Source: Garcia nutans
Taxonomy: Eukaryota > Streptophyta > Magnoliopsida > Malpighiales > Euphorbiaceae
Direction: 5' to 3'
NCBI GenBank assembly: GCA_947685225.1
Contig: CANTUV010000053.1
Location: 9,657,501 to 9,721,500, forward strand
DNA: 64,000 bases
Shown here: piece by piece, positions 55,501 to 64,000 of the stretch
Position numbering within the stretch: the stretch's first letter is position 1
Layout of the letters: every line of letters begins with the position of its first letter
Notes under the pieces: generated by a model
Database searches by the model: none
Told to the model about the DNA's origin: nothing
What the model saw: only the letters and a program-made list of their open reading frames with translations
Program-made: the position numbers and the translations under genes

Positions 55501-57149
55501 GAGGCTAGCTGTTCCTGCTCATTAAATACTATCACCTCTCTACCATCACCCGTTCTCAAAGAAACAATTTTCTTTTTACAATCCACCATAGCTCCATGTC
55601 GAGATAGCCAATCCATACCTAAGATCACATCATATTCCTTAAATGGCATCTCAATCAAATCTCCAAGGAACTCCTCACCCTGCACCCTCACTGCACTATC
55701 TCGATACACCTTACTCACAACCACACTATGCCCTAACGGATTTGTCACCAACACATCAAATCCTAAGGACTCAGCATGCAAATCAGATACAGGCAAAACA
55801 GACGCACTAACATATGAATGTGTGGAACCCGGATCAATCAAAGCAAGTACTGAAATATCAAATAAAGAAAAAGTACCAGCTATGACTGCCGATGCATCTG
55901 GCTGCCTCTGCATAACATACATCCTCTGGGAAGATCCAACCTCCTCTGGTCTACCCTCCCTGGATGTAGCACCTCCTCTAGAACTGAACCCTGGTCTACC
56001 TCCTCGGCTGGCACCTCTGCCTCCTCTGCCTCCCCTCACACTAGCTCGAGAAGCAGCAGAATCGACTGGCATCTGCTCCTGCCTCTCAGGACAGTCTCTC
56101 ACAAAGTGGTCAGGTGATCCACACCTGAAGCATACCCCTGATCTACTATGCCTCCAACAAACGCCCCCATGTCTTCCACCACACTGATTACACACAGGTA
56201 AGGTGGATCTCTGAACTCCAGGAGTAGGAGCACTCGCTACTGAAGCTGCAGGTCTAAATCTCTGCCTCTGTAACTGCACTGACCTACCCGCTGGTCTCAG
56301 GCTCCTACTACTTCGAGGAACAAAACTTTCTCTACCCCTCTTCATAGAAGAAGATCCTGCCTCGAACTGGGGCCTCCTAACCCTGATCTCTTCCTCTGAA
56401 GCAGCTGCAATAACTTGAGCTCGCTCTACACTTCGAGCTGCTGCCACAAGCTGTGAGAAATCCTGATATCTATATCCAGCCACTAAGCACATGATCGAGG
56501 GCCTCAATCCCTCCTCAAATCGCCGACATCTATCAATCTCATCAGCAATGATACCTCCAGCATACTGACTCAGTCGAATAAACTCAACTTCATACTCAGT
56601 TACAGTCTTGCTATCTTGCTTCAAGCTTAAGAACTCCATCTTCTTCATGTCTTTATACTCCCTAGGAGTATACTTCAACTCAAATTCCCTCAGAAAATCA
56701 GTGTAAGACAGTGTTGGAGGATCATCCATAGAATGGGACACCTTCTTCCACCAATCGTAGGCGTCCTTCTGTAGCAAAGATCTTGCATAGTCAAATTTTT
56801 CCTCAGGGGTGGCTTGTAACTGAATAAAGATCCTCTGTACTTTGTCAAGCCACTGTTCTGCTACAGCTGGATCAGTAGTACCAAGGAAATCCTCCGCTCC
56901 ATACTTCCTTAGCTTATCATAGTGCCTCACTGGTACTGAAGGTTGAGGGGGTGGTGGCTGTGGTTGCACAGGTGCTTGTCTCATAACTTCCATCATATGT
57001 CTAAACCAAGCTGGCGGAACCTCCTCTCCAGCTGGTCTACCCGACACCGAAGTAGGTGCCTCATCAACACTATCAACTCTAGCTCCCTCAGCAGGAGCAA
57101 CGCTCTCCTCACTACCCTCAATCGACTGACGTGAGTGAGAATCCATCAC
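52527..57149 (-). CDS. Gag-pol polyprotein of element 4, slightly shortened
   Basis: This frame encodes 1540 residues, nearly collinear with the element 2 protein (most positions lie one lower). It keeps the gag domain, both zinc knuckles, protease DPGS, reverse transcriptase FIDD, RNase H acidic residues, integrase HHCC and DD35E, the GPY/F module and most of the chromodomain-like tail. It stops eight residues earlier than element 2, where a TAG stands in place of a CAG, a C-to-T change in a CHG context typical of methylated plant DNA. The poly-proline run near residue 65 is two shorter. The start codon precedes DSHSRQS, and the next Met is absent for a long stretch. Catalysis should be unaffected, but chromatin targeting might be. 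With its LTRs broken, the frame has no intact promoter-terminator pair. Confidence 0.95.
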   Translation of the reverse strand: MMDSHSRQSIEGSEESVAPAEGARVDSVDEAPTSVSGRPAGEEVPPAWFRHMMEVMRQAPVQPQPPPPQPSVPVRHYDKLRKYGAEDFLGTTDPAVAEQWLDKVQRIFIQLQATPEEKFDYARSLLQKDAYDWWKKVSHSMDDPPTLSYTDFLREFELKYTPREYKDMKKMEFLSLKQDSKTVTEYEVEFIRLSQYAGGIIADEIDRCRRFEEGLRPSIMCLVAGYRYQDFSQLVAAARSVERAQVIAAASEEEIRVRRPQFEAGSSSMKRGRESFVPRSSRSLRPAGRSVQLQRQRFRPAASVASAPTPGVQRSTLPVCNQCGGRHGGVCWRHSRSGVCFRCGSPDHFVRDCPERQEQMPVDSAASRASVRGGRGGRGASRGGRPGFSSRGGATSREGRPEEVGSSQRMYVMQRQPDASAVIAGTFSLFDISVLALIDPGSTHSYVSASVLPVSDLHAESLGFDVLVTNPLGHSVVVSKVYRDSAVRVQGEEFLGDLIEMPFKEYDVILGMDWLSRHGAMVDCKKKIVSLRTGDGREVIVFNEQEQLASLFVSAVAARRLIRKGCEAYLAHVVDTRVKGSPIDSIATVAEFPDVFPEELPGLPPEREVEFGIELLPSTTPISITPYRMAPAELRELKVQLQELLGKGFIRPSVSPWGAPVLFVKKKDGTMRLCIDYRQLNKVTIKNKYPLPRIDDLFDQLKGAAVFSKIDLRSGYHQLRVRAEDVPKTAFRTRYGHYEFLVMPFGLTNAPAAFMDLMNRVFRPYLDQFVVVFIDDILVYSRNEEEHDMHLRIVLQILRENQLFAKLSKCEFWLDQVAFLGHIVSAEGIRVDPSKVEAILNWSPPKSVTEIRSFLGLAGYYRRFVKGFSLIATPLTRLLRKGVRFLWTDQCQASFDQLREMLTQAPVLTIPVEGKPYVIYSDASHRGLGCVLMQEGKVIAYASRQLKPHELNYPTHDLELAAIVFALKIWRHYLFGEKCFIYTDHKSLKYLGVQKELNLSQRRWLELIKDYDCLIDYHPGKANVVADALSRKSLAGLTVYSLLLLVELRALHASFVPCVNGALLAQLQLKPVLLEQIKEAQLADKKIQKIISDCQSEKGRDFIVRSDGSLWFKNRLCVPDDAELKRVILEEAHQSMFAMHPGNTKMYHDLRQHYWWIGLKRDIAEFVSKCLTCQKVKAEHQVPTGLLQLLSVPEWKWERVTMDFVSGLPLTQRKHDAIWVIVDRLTKIAHFLPVRMDYSLERLAELYIHEIVKLHGVPTSLVSDRDPRFTSRFWKSFHSALGSRLHFSTAFHPQTDGQSERVIQILEDMLRSCVIDFSGSWDRFLPLVEFAYNNSHQSSIGMAPFEALYGRRCRTPLCWNELGDNKLIGPDLIQETEEKVKVIRGRLKAASDRQKSYADLKRRDIEFDIGDKVFLKVSPWKKILRFGRKGKLSPRFIGPYEVLERVGQVAYRLALPPELDRIHNVFHVSMLRRYRSDPSHVLPFESIEVSSDLTFEEEPVAILAREVKELRNKSVPLVKVLWKNHGKEEATWESEQTMRE

Positions 57150-57314
57150 AACCTAAGTCTGCAAACACAACATACTACATCTTATTAAAGATCAGAGGTT
57201 GCCAATCCCAAACATGTATATTATTCAAAAACCACTTTAAAAATCAAAATAGTCTTTTTATTACATTTTACCTAGGTTGAGAATCTCAAACCTAGGCTCT
57301 GATACCAAAACAAT
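57150..57314 (-). other. Untranslated leader of element 4
   Basis: 165 bp between the 5' LTR and the gag start, closely resembling that of element 2. Confidence 0.83.
57290..57307 (-). other. Primer binding site of element 4 (tRNA-iMet)
   Basis: TGGTATCAGAGCCTAGG on the coding strand, seven bases from the LTR end. Confidence 0.92.
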
Positions 57315-57747
57315 TGTAATACCCCCACATCCAATGCACACACACTACAACCACAACAATGTAGCATACATGCACCAAACATAGGGATGCTACGGATTTT
57401 CTTAACATTCAAAACATTTTATATACTACCATAATCTTTATCATTATATATTATAGAAAAGAAGTCATTAGATTGTAGTATAAAATAAATTCAATATATA
57501 CATACATTCATACATTTAATTATTACACAGCGGAAGTTATAAAATTATTTACATATATATAAACATTTAAAACTGTATTTACAAATATACATATATTTAC
57601 ATTATAAACAATATTTTTCAAAACATAAAGAAGTTATACTTGATTGGCAAGTCAGCTCTGATCTTTAAGTCCAAATCAACACCTCAATGTCTACTCTCAC
57701 TAGGTCTCGAAGAGCTCTCAGGTTCAACTCTATCAATTCTACTACCT

Positions 57748-57784
57748 GCGCGATTAACACTATCGCGCTAAGCTAACGGCTTAG
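57748..57784 (-). other. Conserved double hairpin, element 4
   Basis: On the coding strand CTAAGC-CGTTA-GCTTAG, then GCGCGAT-(7 nt)-ATCGCGC and AGGT. The second stem is two pairs longer than in elements 1 and 2. Confidence 0.8.
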
Positions 57785-58145
57785 TAAGATAAAACATGCT
57801 AATGGTATGCTTTAATGTAATGCAATGTCACATATGTTATTGATAAGATCAACATCATACATATAAGGTTAACCACATAATTATGCATTTCACAAATCAT
57901 AGTCATATGAGCATACCACATTTCAACATCTTTCCACATTCAACACTAATCAATCATACTCAATAAACAACATCCCATTTCATTAGCTCATAACATTATT
58001 TAGGACATTCATATAACCTTGACACCTATGGGCCCAACAAGTATTTAATACGATATTCAGATTTCAGAGTTGCTGCTTTGGTTCATAGTCACAATAATCA
58101 CGCCCGTAGGCAATTTATATACATATATCTCTATCCATGGATAGT

Positions 58146-58323
58146 GTAACAGACCCAGTCTCTTGGACCATCAACTCAACACATATGAGGAGATCCTCAA
58201 CCCGGCAAGACTGTTACAAATCATATATCTCATATTCACAATTCTCATAGTGTAACAGACCCAGTCTCTTGGACCATCAACTCAACACATATGAGGAGAT
58301 CCTCAACCCGGCAAGACTGTTAC
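58146..58323 (-). repeat. Tandem GTAACAG units, element 4
   Basis: Units at 58146-58217 and 58252-58323, both with intact terminal GTAACAG/CTGTTAC. Confidence 0.84.
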
Positions 58324-58623
58324 CTTTCATCATTTCTTAGGCATGCCACCCAAATCCAGAACTCTGAAACTGAATAACATATTAAACAAACAATTCATTT
58401 ATTTATTATATAGTTACCATTTTCATTCTCAAATTCTCATCACATTTAGGCAAACATGCCTTCTTTCTTTCAATATCATCATCATAGCCAATCACAATGT
58501 TAGTTCACACTTGATTACTCAAGTATACATAATCAATAATCTTAACATACATTACATATGCTTACCACAATATTCACACAACATCAATAATGTGCTTCAA
58601 CAGTGCATCAATGTTCTTAGCAT

Positions 58624-58647
58624 CTTAACACTCATATGTGTGTTAAG
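58624..58647 (-). other. CTTAACAC hairpin, element 4
   Basis: CTTAACAC pairs with GTGTTAAG around an 8-nt loop. A GTAAGT on the coding strand (ACTTAC at about 58686) lies nearby, as in element 1. Confidence 0.65.
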
Positions 58648-58888
58648 TTCCCACATCTTATAAATAAATGTAATAATATAATTGCACTTACCTCAATCAC
58701 AAGTCACACAACTCTAAACACCTTCCTTCTTGTAAAGTTCTTCACTTCCCAAATTAGGGCAAAACACCTTCTATCAAACCCCAATCCAAAGAATGATACA
58801 ATCCATCAATTCCAATACCATTTAATCACTTAATAACTTCATCTTAAACCTTAAATCACAAAATTACACTTCAACATCATTCATTAAA

Positions 58889-59063
58889 GGCCACGGTCGT
58901 GGTCACCACAACCCCCACGGGCGTGGCTTAAAGAGTGGTTCTGCCACCCTTGCTTCCCTCCTCCACGGCCATGGTTCACATTGGCCACGGCCATGGCCAA
59001 CCAAGGCCACGGCCGTGGCATCCATAAGGCCACTGCCTTCGGCCAACTTCTCCATTCCAAGGC
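58889..59063. repeat. GC-rich palindrome cluster (CCACGGCCRTGG) in the element 4 LTR
   Basis: About 175 bp contain several close copies of a 12-base palindrome: CCACGGTCGTGG, CCACGGGCGTGG, CCACGGCCATGG twice, CCACGGCCGTGG, and a decayed GGCCACTGCC. It is sharply more GC-rich than the surrounding LTR and absent from the other LTRs here. The 62-residue frame on the - strand across it (58903-59091) follows from the repeats and is not supported as a gene. Confidence 0.85.
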
Positions 59064-59404
59064 CTAAAACTCCAACAAACTCAAATAGCAAAAGATCTAT
59101 GAAAATAATGAAGCAAACTTAAGTAAAATATCAACCACGATCCTTCGCAGTTTGGAGCCGGCGGACTAATAAATCATTTGTTAGCCTTTTAGAGCAACGC
59201 GAGTAATATCGCCGATATGGCGTCGCTTGGCTCGTTTGCCCGAATCAGTCTCTCTCTGCAGCAGATTTGAGAGCGTTGGTGCGTGGGCGACCTTAGGATG
59301 GCATCGTAGGAAGAGGGACGAATGAGAAAGAGAATAGGCAAGGGCCATTCTCAGCAAAGCAGTGAGAGGGAGAGAATAAATTAAATTTTCTTGCAGCGCA
59401 TTAC

Positions 59405-59524
59405 GGGTGCGATCATACCAGCACTAACGCACCGGATCCCATCAGAACTCCGAAGTTAAACGTGCTTGTGCGAGAGTTGTACCGAGATGGGTGACCTCTT
59501 GGGAAGTCCTCGTGTTGCACCCCT
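59405..59524 (+). rRNA. 5S rRNA gene copy 67
   Basis: Variants: G65T, A74T, T79C. Type C spacer with GCCGATAAGGCG. Confidence 0.87.
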
Positions 59525-59831
59525 ATCATTTTTCTTATTTCAAAAATATTTTTTTTATCAACCACGATCATTTGCAGTTTGGGGCCGGCGGACTAATAAA
59601 TCATTTGTTAGACTTTTAGAGCAACGCGAGTAATAACGCCGATAAGGCGTCGCTTAGCTCATTTGCCCAAATCAGTATCTTTCTGCAGCAGATTTGAGAG
59701 CGTTGGTGCGTGGACGAGCTTAGGATGGCATCGTAGGAAGAGGGACGAATGAGAAAGAGAATAGGCAAGGGCCATTCTCAGCGAAGCAGTGAGAGGGAGA
59801 GAATAAATTAAATTTTCTGGCAGCGCATGAT

Positions 59832-59951
59832 GAGTGTGATCATACCAGCACTAACGCACCGGATCCCATCAGAACTCCGAAGTTAAACGTGCTTGTGCGA
59901 GAGTTGTACCGAGATGGGTGACCTCTTGGGAAGTCCTCGTGTTGCACCCCT
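59832..59951 (+). rRNA. 5S rRNA gene copy 68
   Basis: T at -1; G2A, C6T, plus G65T, A74T and T79C shared with copy 67. The spacer is almost the same as that after copy 67, so this is a one-unit duplication. Confidence 0.86.
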
Positions 59952-60258
59952 ATCATTTTTCTTATTTCAAAAATATTTTTTTTATCAACCACGATCATTT
60001 GCAGTTTGGGGCCGGCGGACTAATAAATCATTTGTTAGACTTTTAGAGCAACGCGAGTAATAACGCCGATAAGGCGTCGCTTAGCTCATTTGCCCAAATC
60101 AGTATCTTTCTGCAGCAGATTTGAGAGCGTTGGTGCGTGGACGAGCTTAGGATGGCATCGTAGGAAGAGGGACGAATGAGAAAGAGAATAGGCAAGGGCC
60201 ATTCTCAGCGAAGCAGTGAAAGGGAGAGAATAAATTAAATTTTTTGGCAGCGCATTAC

Positions 60259-60378
60259 GGGTGCGATCATACCAGCACTAACACACCGGATCCCATCAGA
60301 ACTCCGAAGTCAAACGTGCTTGGGCGAGAGTAGTACTGAGATGGGTGACCTCTTGGGAAGTCCTTGTGTTGCACACCT
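60259..60378 (+). rRNA. 5S rRNA gene copy 69
   Basis: Variants: G25A, T53C, C107T, C117A. Type A spacer. Confidence 0.87.
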
Positions 60379-60685
60379 ATCATTTTTCTTTTTTCGAAAA
60401 CATTTTTTTTATCAACCATGATCCTTCGCAGTTTGGGGCCGGCAGACTAATAAAACATTTGTTGGCCTTTTAGAGCAACGCGAGTAATATCGCCGATATG
60501 GCGTCGATTGGCTCGTTTGCCCGAATCAGTCTCTCTCTGCAGCAGATTTGAGAGCGTTGGTGCGTGGGCGAGCTTAGGATGGCATCGTAGGAAGAGGGAC
60601 GAATGAGAAAGAGAATAGGCAAGCGCCATTCTCAGCGAAGCAGTGAGAGGGAGAGAATAAATTAAATTTTCTGGCAGCGCATGAT

Positions 60686-60805
60686 GGGTGCGATCATACC
60701 AGCACTAACGCACCGGATCACATCAGAACTCCAAACTTAAACGTGCTTGTGCGAGAGTAGTACTGAGATGGGTGACCTCTTGGGAAGTCCTCGTGTTGCA
60801 CCCCT
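60686..60805 (+). rRNA. 5S rRNA gene copy 70
   Basis: T at -1. Variants: C35A, G48A, G51C, G65T. Type C spacer. Confidence 0.86.
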
Positions 60806-61112
60806 ATCATTTTTCTTATTTATAAAATATTTTTTTTATTAACCACGATCATTTGCAGTTTGGGGCCGGCGGACTAATAAATCATTTCTTAGCCTTTTAG
60901 AGCAACGCGAGTAATAACGCCGATATGGCGTCGCTTAGATCATTTGCCCATGTCAGTATATTTCTGCAGCAGATTTGAGAGCGTTGGTGCGTGGGCGAGC
61001 TTAGGATGGCATCGTAGGAAGAGGGACGAATGAGAAAGAGAATAGGCAAGGGCCATTCTCAGCGAAGCAGTGAGAGGGAGAGAATAAATTAAATTTTCTG
61101 GCAGCGCATTAC

Positions 61113-61232
61113 GGGTGCGATCATACCAGCACTAACACACCGGATCCCATCAGAACTCCGAAGTCAAACGTGCTTGGGCGAGAGTAGTACTGAGATGGGT
61201 GACCTCTTGGAAAGTCCTTGTGTTGCACACCT
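61113..61232 (+). rRNA. 5S rRNA gene copy 71
   Basis: Variants: G25A, T53C, G99A, C107T, C117A. Type B spacer. Confidence 0.87.
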
Positions 61233-61539
61233 ATCATTTTTATTTTTTCGAAAATATTTTTTTTATCAACCACGATCATTTGAAGTTTGGGGCCGGCGGA
61301 TTAATAAATCATTTGTTGGCCTTTTAGAGCAACGCGAGTAATATCATCGATATGGTGTCGCTTAGCTCGTTTGCCCGAATCAGTATCTTTCTGCAGCAGA
61401 TTAGAGAGCGGTGGTGTTTGGGCGAGCTTAGGATGGCATCGTAGGAAGATGGACGAATGAGAAAGAGAATAGGCAAGCGCCATTCTCAGTGAAGCAGTGA
61501 GAGGGAGAGAATAAATTAAATTTTCTGGCAGCGCATTAC

Positions 61540-61659
61540 GGGTGTGATCATACCAGCACTAATGCACCGGATCCCATCAGAACTCCGAAGTCAAACGTGC
61601 ATGGGCGAGAGTAGTACTGAGATGGGTGACCTCTTGGGAAGTCCTTGTGTTGCACACCT
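61540..61659 (+). rRNA. 5S rRNA gene copy 72
   Basis: Variants: C6T, C24T, T53C, T62A, C107T, C117A. Type A spacer. Confidence 0.86.
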
Positions 61660-61966
61660 ATCATTTTTCTTTTTTCGAAAATATTTTTTTTATCAACCAC
61701 GATCATTTGCAGTTTGGGGCCGGCGGACTAAAAAATCATTTTTTGGCCTTTTAGAGCAACGCGATTAATATCGCCGATATGGCGTCGCTTGGCTCGTTTG
61801 TCCGAATCAGTCTCTCTCTGCAGCAGATTTGAGAGCGTTGGTGCGTGGGCGAGCTTAGGATGGCATCGTAGGAAGAGGGACGAATGAGAAAGAGAATAGG
61901 CAAGCGCCATTCTCAGCGAAGCAGTGAGAGGGAGAGAATAAATTAAATTTTCTGGCAGTGCATTAC

Positions 61967-62086
61967 TGGTGCGATCATACTAGCTCTAACGCACCGGATC
62001 CCATCAGATATCCGAAGTCAAACGTGCTTGGGCGAGAGTAGTACTGAGATGGGTGACCTTTTGGGAAGTCCTTGTGTTGCACACCT
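61967..62086 (+). rRNA. 5S rRNA gene copy 73
   Basis: Variants: G1T, C15T, A19T, A43T, C44A, T53C, C94T, C107T, C117A. Strongly diverged. Type B spacer. Confidence 0.84.
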
Positions 62087-62393
62087 ATCATTTTTCTTTT
62101 TTCGAAAATATTTTTTTTATCAACCGCGATCATTTGCAGTTTGGGGCCGGCAGACTAATAAATCATTTGTTGGCCTTTTAGAGAAACGCGAGTAATATCG
62201 CCGATATGGCGTCACTTAGCTCGTTTGCCCGAATTAGTATCTTTCTGCAGCAGATTTGAGAGCGGTGGTGCTTGGGCGAGCTTAGGATGGCATCATAGGA
62301 AGACGAACGAATGAGAAAGAGAATAGGCAAGGGCCATTCTCAGCGAAGCAGTGAGAGGGAGAGAATAAATTAAATTTTTTGACAGCGCATTAC

Positions 62394-62513
62394 GGGTGCG
62401 ATCATACCAGTACTAATGCACCGGATCCCATCAGAACTTCGAAATCAAACGTGCTTGGGCGAGAGTAGTACTGAGATGGGTGACCTCTTGGGAAGTCCTT
62501 GTGTTGCACACCT
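62394..62513 (+). rRNA. 5S rRNA gene copy 74
   Basis: Variants: C18T, C24T, C46T, G51A, T53C, C107T, C117A. Type B spacer. Confidence 0.85.
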
Positions 62514-62819
62514 ATCATTTTTCTTTTTCGAAAATATTTTTTTTATCAACCACGATCATTTGCAGTTTTGGGCCGGCGGAATAATAAATCATTTGTTGGC
62601 CTTTTAGAGCAACGCGAGTAATATCGCCGATATGGCGTCGCTTAGCTCGTTTGCCCGAATCAGTATCTTTCTGCAGCAGATTTGAGAGCGGTGGTGCTTG
62701 GGCGAGCTTAGGATGGCATCGTAGAAAGACGGACGAATGAGAAAGATAATAGGCAAGCGCCATTCTAAGTGAAGCAGTGAGAGGGAGAGAATAAATTAAA
62801 TTTTCTGGCAGCGCATGAC

Positions 62820-62939
62820 GGGTGCGATCATACCAGCACTAACGCACCGGATCCCATCAGAACTCCGAAGTTAAACGTGCTTGGGCGAGAGTAGTACTGA
62901 GATAGGTGACCTCTTGGGAAGTCCTCGTGTTGCTCCCCT
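62820..62939 (+). rRNA. 5S rRNA gene copy 75
   Basis: Variants: G85A, A115T. Type C spacer with GGGGCCGTCGG, as after copy 21. Confidence 0.87.
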
Positions 62940-63246
62940 ATCATTTTTCTTTTTTCAAAAATATTTTTTTTATCAACCACGATCATTTGCAGTTTGGGGC
63001 CGTCGGACTAATAAATCATTTGTTAGCCTTTTAGAGCAACGCGAGTAATATCGCAGATATGGCATCGCTTAGCTCATTTGCTTGAATCAGTATCTTTCTG
63101 CAGCAGATTTGAGAGCGTTGTTGCGTGGGCAAGCTTAGGATGGCATCGTAGGAAGAGGGACGAATGAGAAAGAGAATATGCAAGGGTCATTCTCAGCGAA
63201 GCAGTGAGAGGGAGAGAATAAATTAAATTTTCTGGCAGCGCATGAC

Positions 63247-63366
63247 GGGTGCAATCATACCAGCACTAACGCACCGGATCCCATCAGAACTCCGAATTTA
63301 AATGTGCTTGGGCGAGAGTAGTACTGAGATGGGTGACCTCTTGGGAAGTCCTCGTGTTGCTGCCCT
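63247..63366 (+). rRNA. 5S rRNA gene copy 76
   Basis: Variants: G7A, G51T, C57T, A115T, C116G, identical to copy 31. A-type spacer with GGCTAGTATGCCCG. Confidence 0.85.
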
Positions 63367-63674
63367 ATCATTTTTCTTTTTTCAAAAATATTTTTTTTTA
63401 TCAACCAAGATCCTTCGCAGTTTGGGGCCGGCGGACTAATAAATCATTTGTTGACCTTTTAGAGCAACGAGAGTAATATCGCCGATATGGTGTCGCTTGG
63501 CTAGTATGCCCGATTCAGTATCTCTCTGCAGCAGATTTGAGAGCGTTGGTACGTGGGCGAGCTTAGGATGGCATCGTAGGAAGAGGGACGAATGAGAAAG
63601 AGAATAGGCAAGGGCCATTCTCAGCGAAGCAGTGAGAGGGAGAGAATAAATTAAATTTTCTGGCAGCGCATTAC

Positions 63675-63794
63675 GGGTGCGATCATACCAGCACTAACGC
63701 ACCGGATCCCATCAGAACTCCGAAGTCAAACGTGCTTGGCCGAGAGTAGTACTGAGATGGGTGACCTCTTGGGAAGTCCTTGTGTTGCACACCT
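63675..63794 (+). rRNA. 5S rRNA gene copy 77
   Basis: Variants: T53C, G66C, C107T, C117A, as in copy 32 except that copy 32 also has A74T. A partial type C spacer runs to the window end. Confidence 0.86.
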
Positions 63795-64000
63795 ATCATT
63801 TTTCTTTTTCAAAAATATTTTTTTTATCAACCACGATCATTTGCAGTTTTGGGCCGGCGGAATAATAAATCATTTGTTGGCCTTTTAGAGCAACGCGAGT
63901 AATATCGCCGATATGGCGTCGCTTAGCTCATTTGCCCGAATCAGTATCTTTCTGCAGTAGATTTGAGAGCGTTGGTGGGTGAGCGAGCTTAGGATGGCAT

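Larger units (their letters stand above)
52190..59128 (-). mobile_element. Element 4: Ty3/gypsy chromovirus with both LTRs truncated
   Basis: About 6.9 kb on the - strand: a 3' LTR remnant (52190-52455), a full interior with a near-complete gag-pol frame, and a partial 5' LTR (57315 to about 59128). The gag-pol protein is very close to that of element 2. The outer ends are missing and the flanks are different parts of a 5S unit (gene position 56 on the left, mid-spacer on the right), so element ends and about 100 bp of 5S DNA were lost together or exchanged. It should be unable to replicate by itself. Confidence 0.92.
57315..59128 (-). repeat. Element 4 5' LTR, partial and mosaic
   Basis: About 1.8 kb. 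Next to the primer site (57315 to about 57740) it is unlike the other LTRs and starts TGTAATACCCCCAC on the + strand. From about 57770 to 58440 it closely matches element 2 (for example ACATGCTAATGGTATGCTTT). Beyond that it diverges again and includes a GC-rich palindrome cluster. It joins 5S spacer at about 59129 without a target duplication. Short + strand frames near 58343 and 58636 do not look like proteins. Confidence 0.88.
59129..64000 (+). repeat. 5S rDNA tandem array, block 3 (copies 67-77)
   Basis: It starts in mid-spacer (ATCAACCACGATCC) and continues past the window end, where the last 206 bases are a partial type C spacer. The first two units are almost identical to each other, and the last three closely match units at 29.5 and 33.7-34.5 kb. 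Confidence 0.95.

Noticed and set aside
58903..59091. 62-residue frame on - over the GC-rich palindromes
   Set aside because: Its composition is explained by the repeated CCACGG motif, and there is no homology or context for a gene.
20984..63618. Many 60-90 residue frames on the - strand with a recurring MALAYSLSHSS-like protein
   Set aside because: They recur every 427 bp because they are the antisense of the 5S spacer. They vary freely, are broken in many units and end with the repeat unit, so they are not a gene family.

Overview
The window is nuclear DNA of a flowering plant. It is a tandem 5S ribosomal DNA array into which long terminal repeat (LTR) retrotransposons have inserted. No single-copy host gene is visible. 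The plant assignment rests on the angiosperm-like 120-nt 5S gene, its T-rich terminators, and Ty3/gypsy chromovirus elements primed by initiator-methionine tRNA. The species cannot be named from this sequence.

Layout. Bases 1-118 are 5S spacer. Bases 119-20730 are one LTR retrotransposon on the + strand (element 1): LTRs of about 3.35 kb, a 3.5 kb interior with no recognisable gene, and an AGGGC target-site duplication. This is the profile of a non-autonomous LARD (large retrotransposon derivative). Its 5' LTR is split by element 2 (2096-12521, - strand), a complete chromovirus with two 2781-bp LTRs, a GAAAT target-site duplication and an intact 1549-residue gag-pol frame. Bases 20731-41895 hold 5S copies 1-49, one 3' fragment and the 5' part of copy 50, in units of about 427 bp. 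Copy 50 is cut by a solo LTR (41896-45337, target-site duplication GTAGT). Bases 45343-52189 hold the rest of copy 50, copies 51-65 and a truncated copy 66. Bases 52190 to about 59128 are element 4, a second chromovirus on the - strand that has lost the outer parts of both LTRs. Bases 59129-64000 hold copies 67-77.

Conventions. 5S positions are numbered 1-120 from the first G of GGGTGCGATC. Variants are given against the array consensus, which is GGGTGCGATCATACCAGCAC for 1-20, TAACGCACCGGATCCCATCA for 21-40, GAACTCCGAAGTTAAACGTG for 41-60, CTTGGGCGAGAGTAGTACTG for 61-80, AGATGGGTGACCTCTTGGGA for 81-100 and AGTCCTCGTGTTGCACCCCT for 101-120. Spacers fall into three types. Type A has TTGGCTCG, then GTCTCTCTCTG, then GCGTTGG. 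Type B has TTAGCTCG, then GTATCTTTCTG, then GCGGTGG. Type C has TTAGCTCA, then GTATCTTTCTG, then GCGTTGG.

How the parts relate. The 5S units are all in the + orientation and poorly homogenised. All 77 copies lack the canonical G at position 56, and most share several other departures from the angiosperm consensus in the internal promoter. B spacers alternate with A or C spacers for long stretches, giving an 854-bp dimeric higher-order repeat. Blocks of units have been duplicated, converted, deleted and in one place inverted. The four retroelements have diverged LTRs but share discrete modules that look like RNA structure: a double hairpin with covarying pairs, a tandem pair of GTAACAG...CTGTTAC units, and a CTTAACAC hairpin. 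This suggests that the gene-less element 1 and the solo LTR belong to families that use chromovirus machinery like that of elements 2 and 4.
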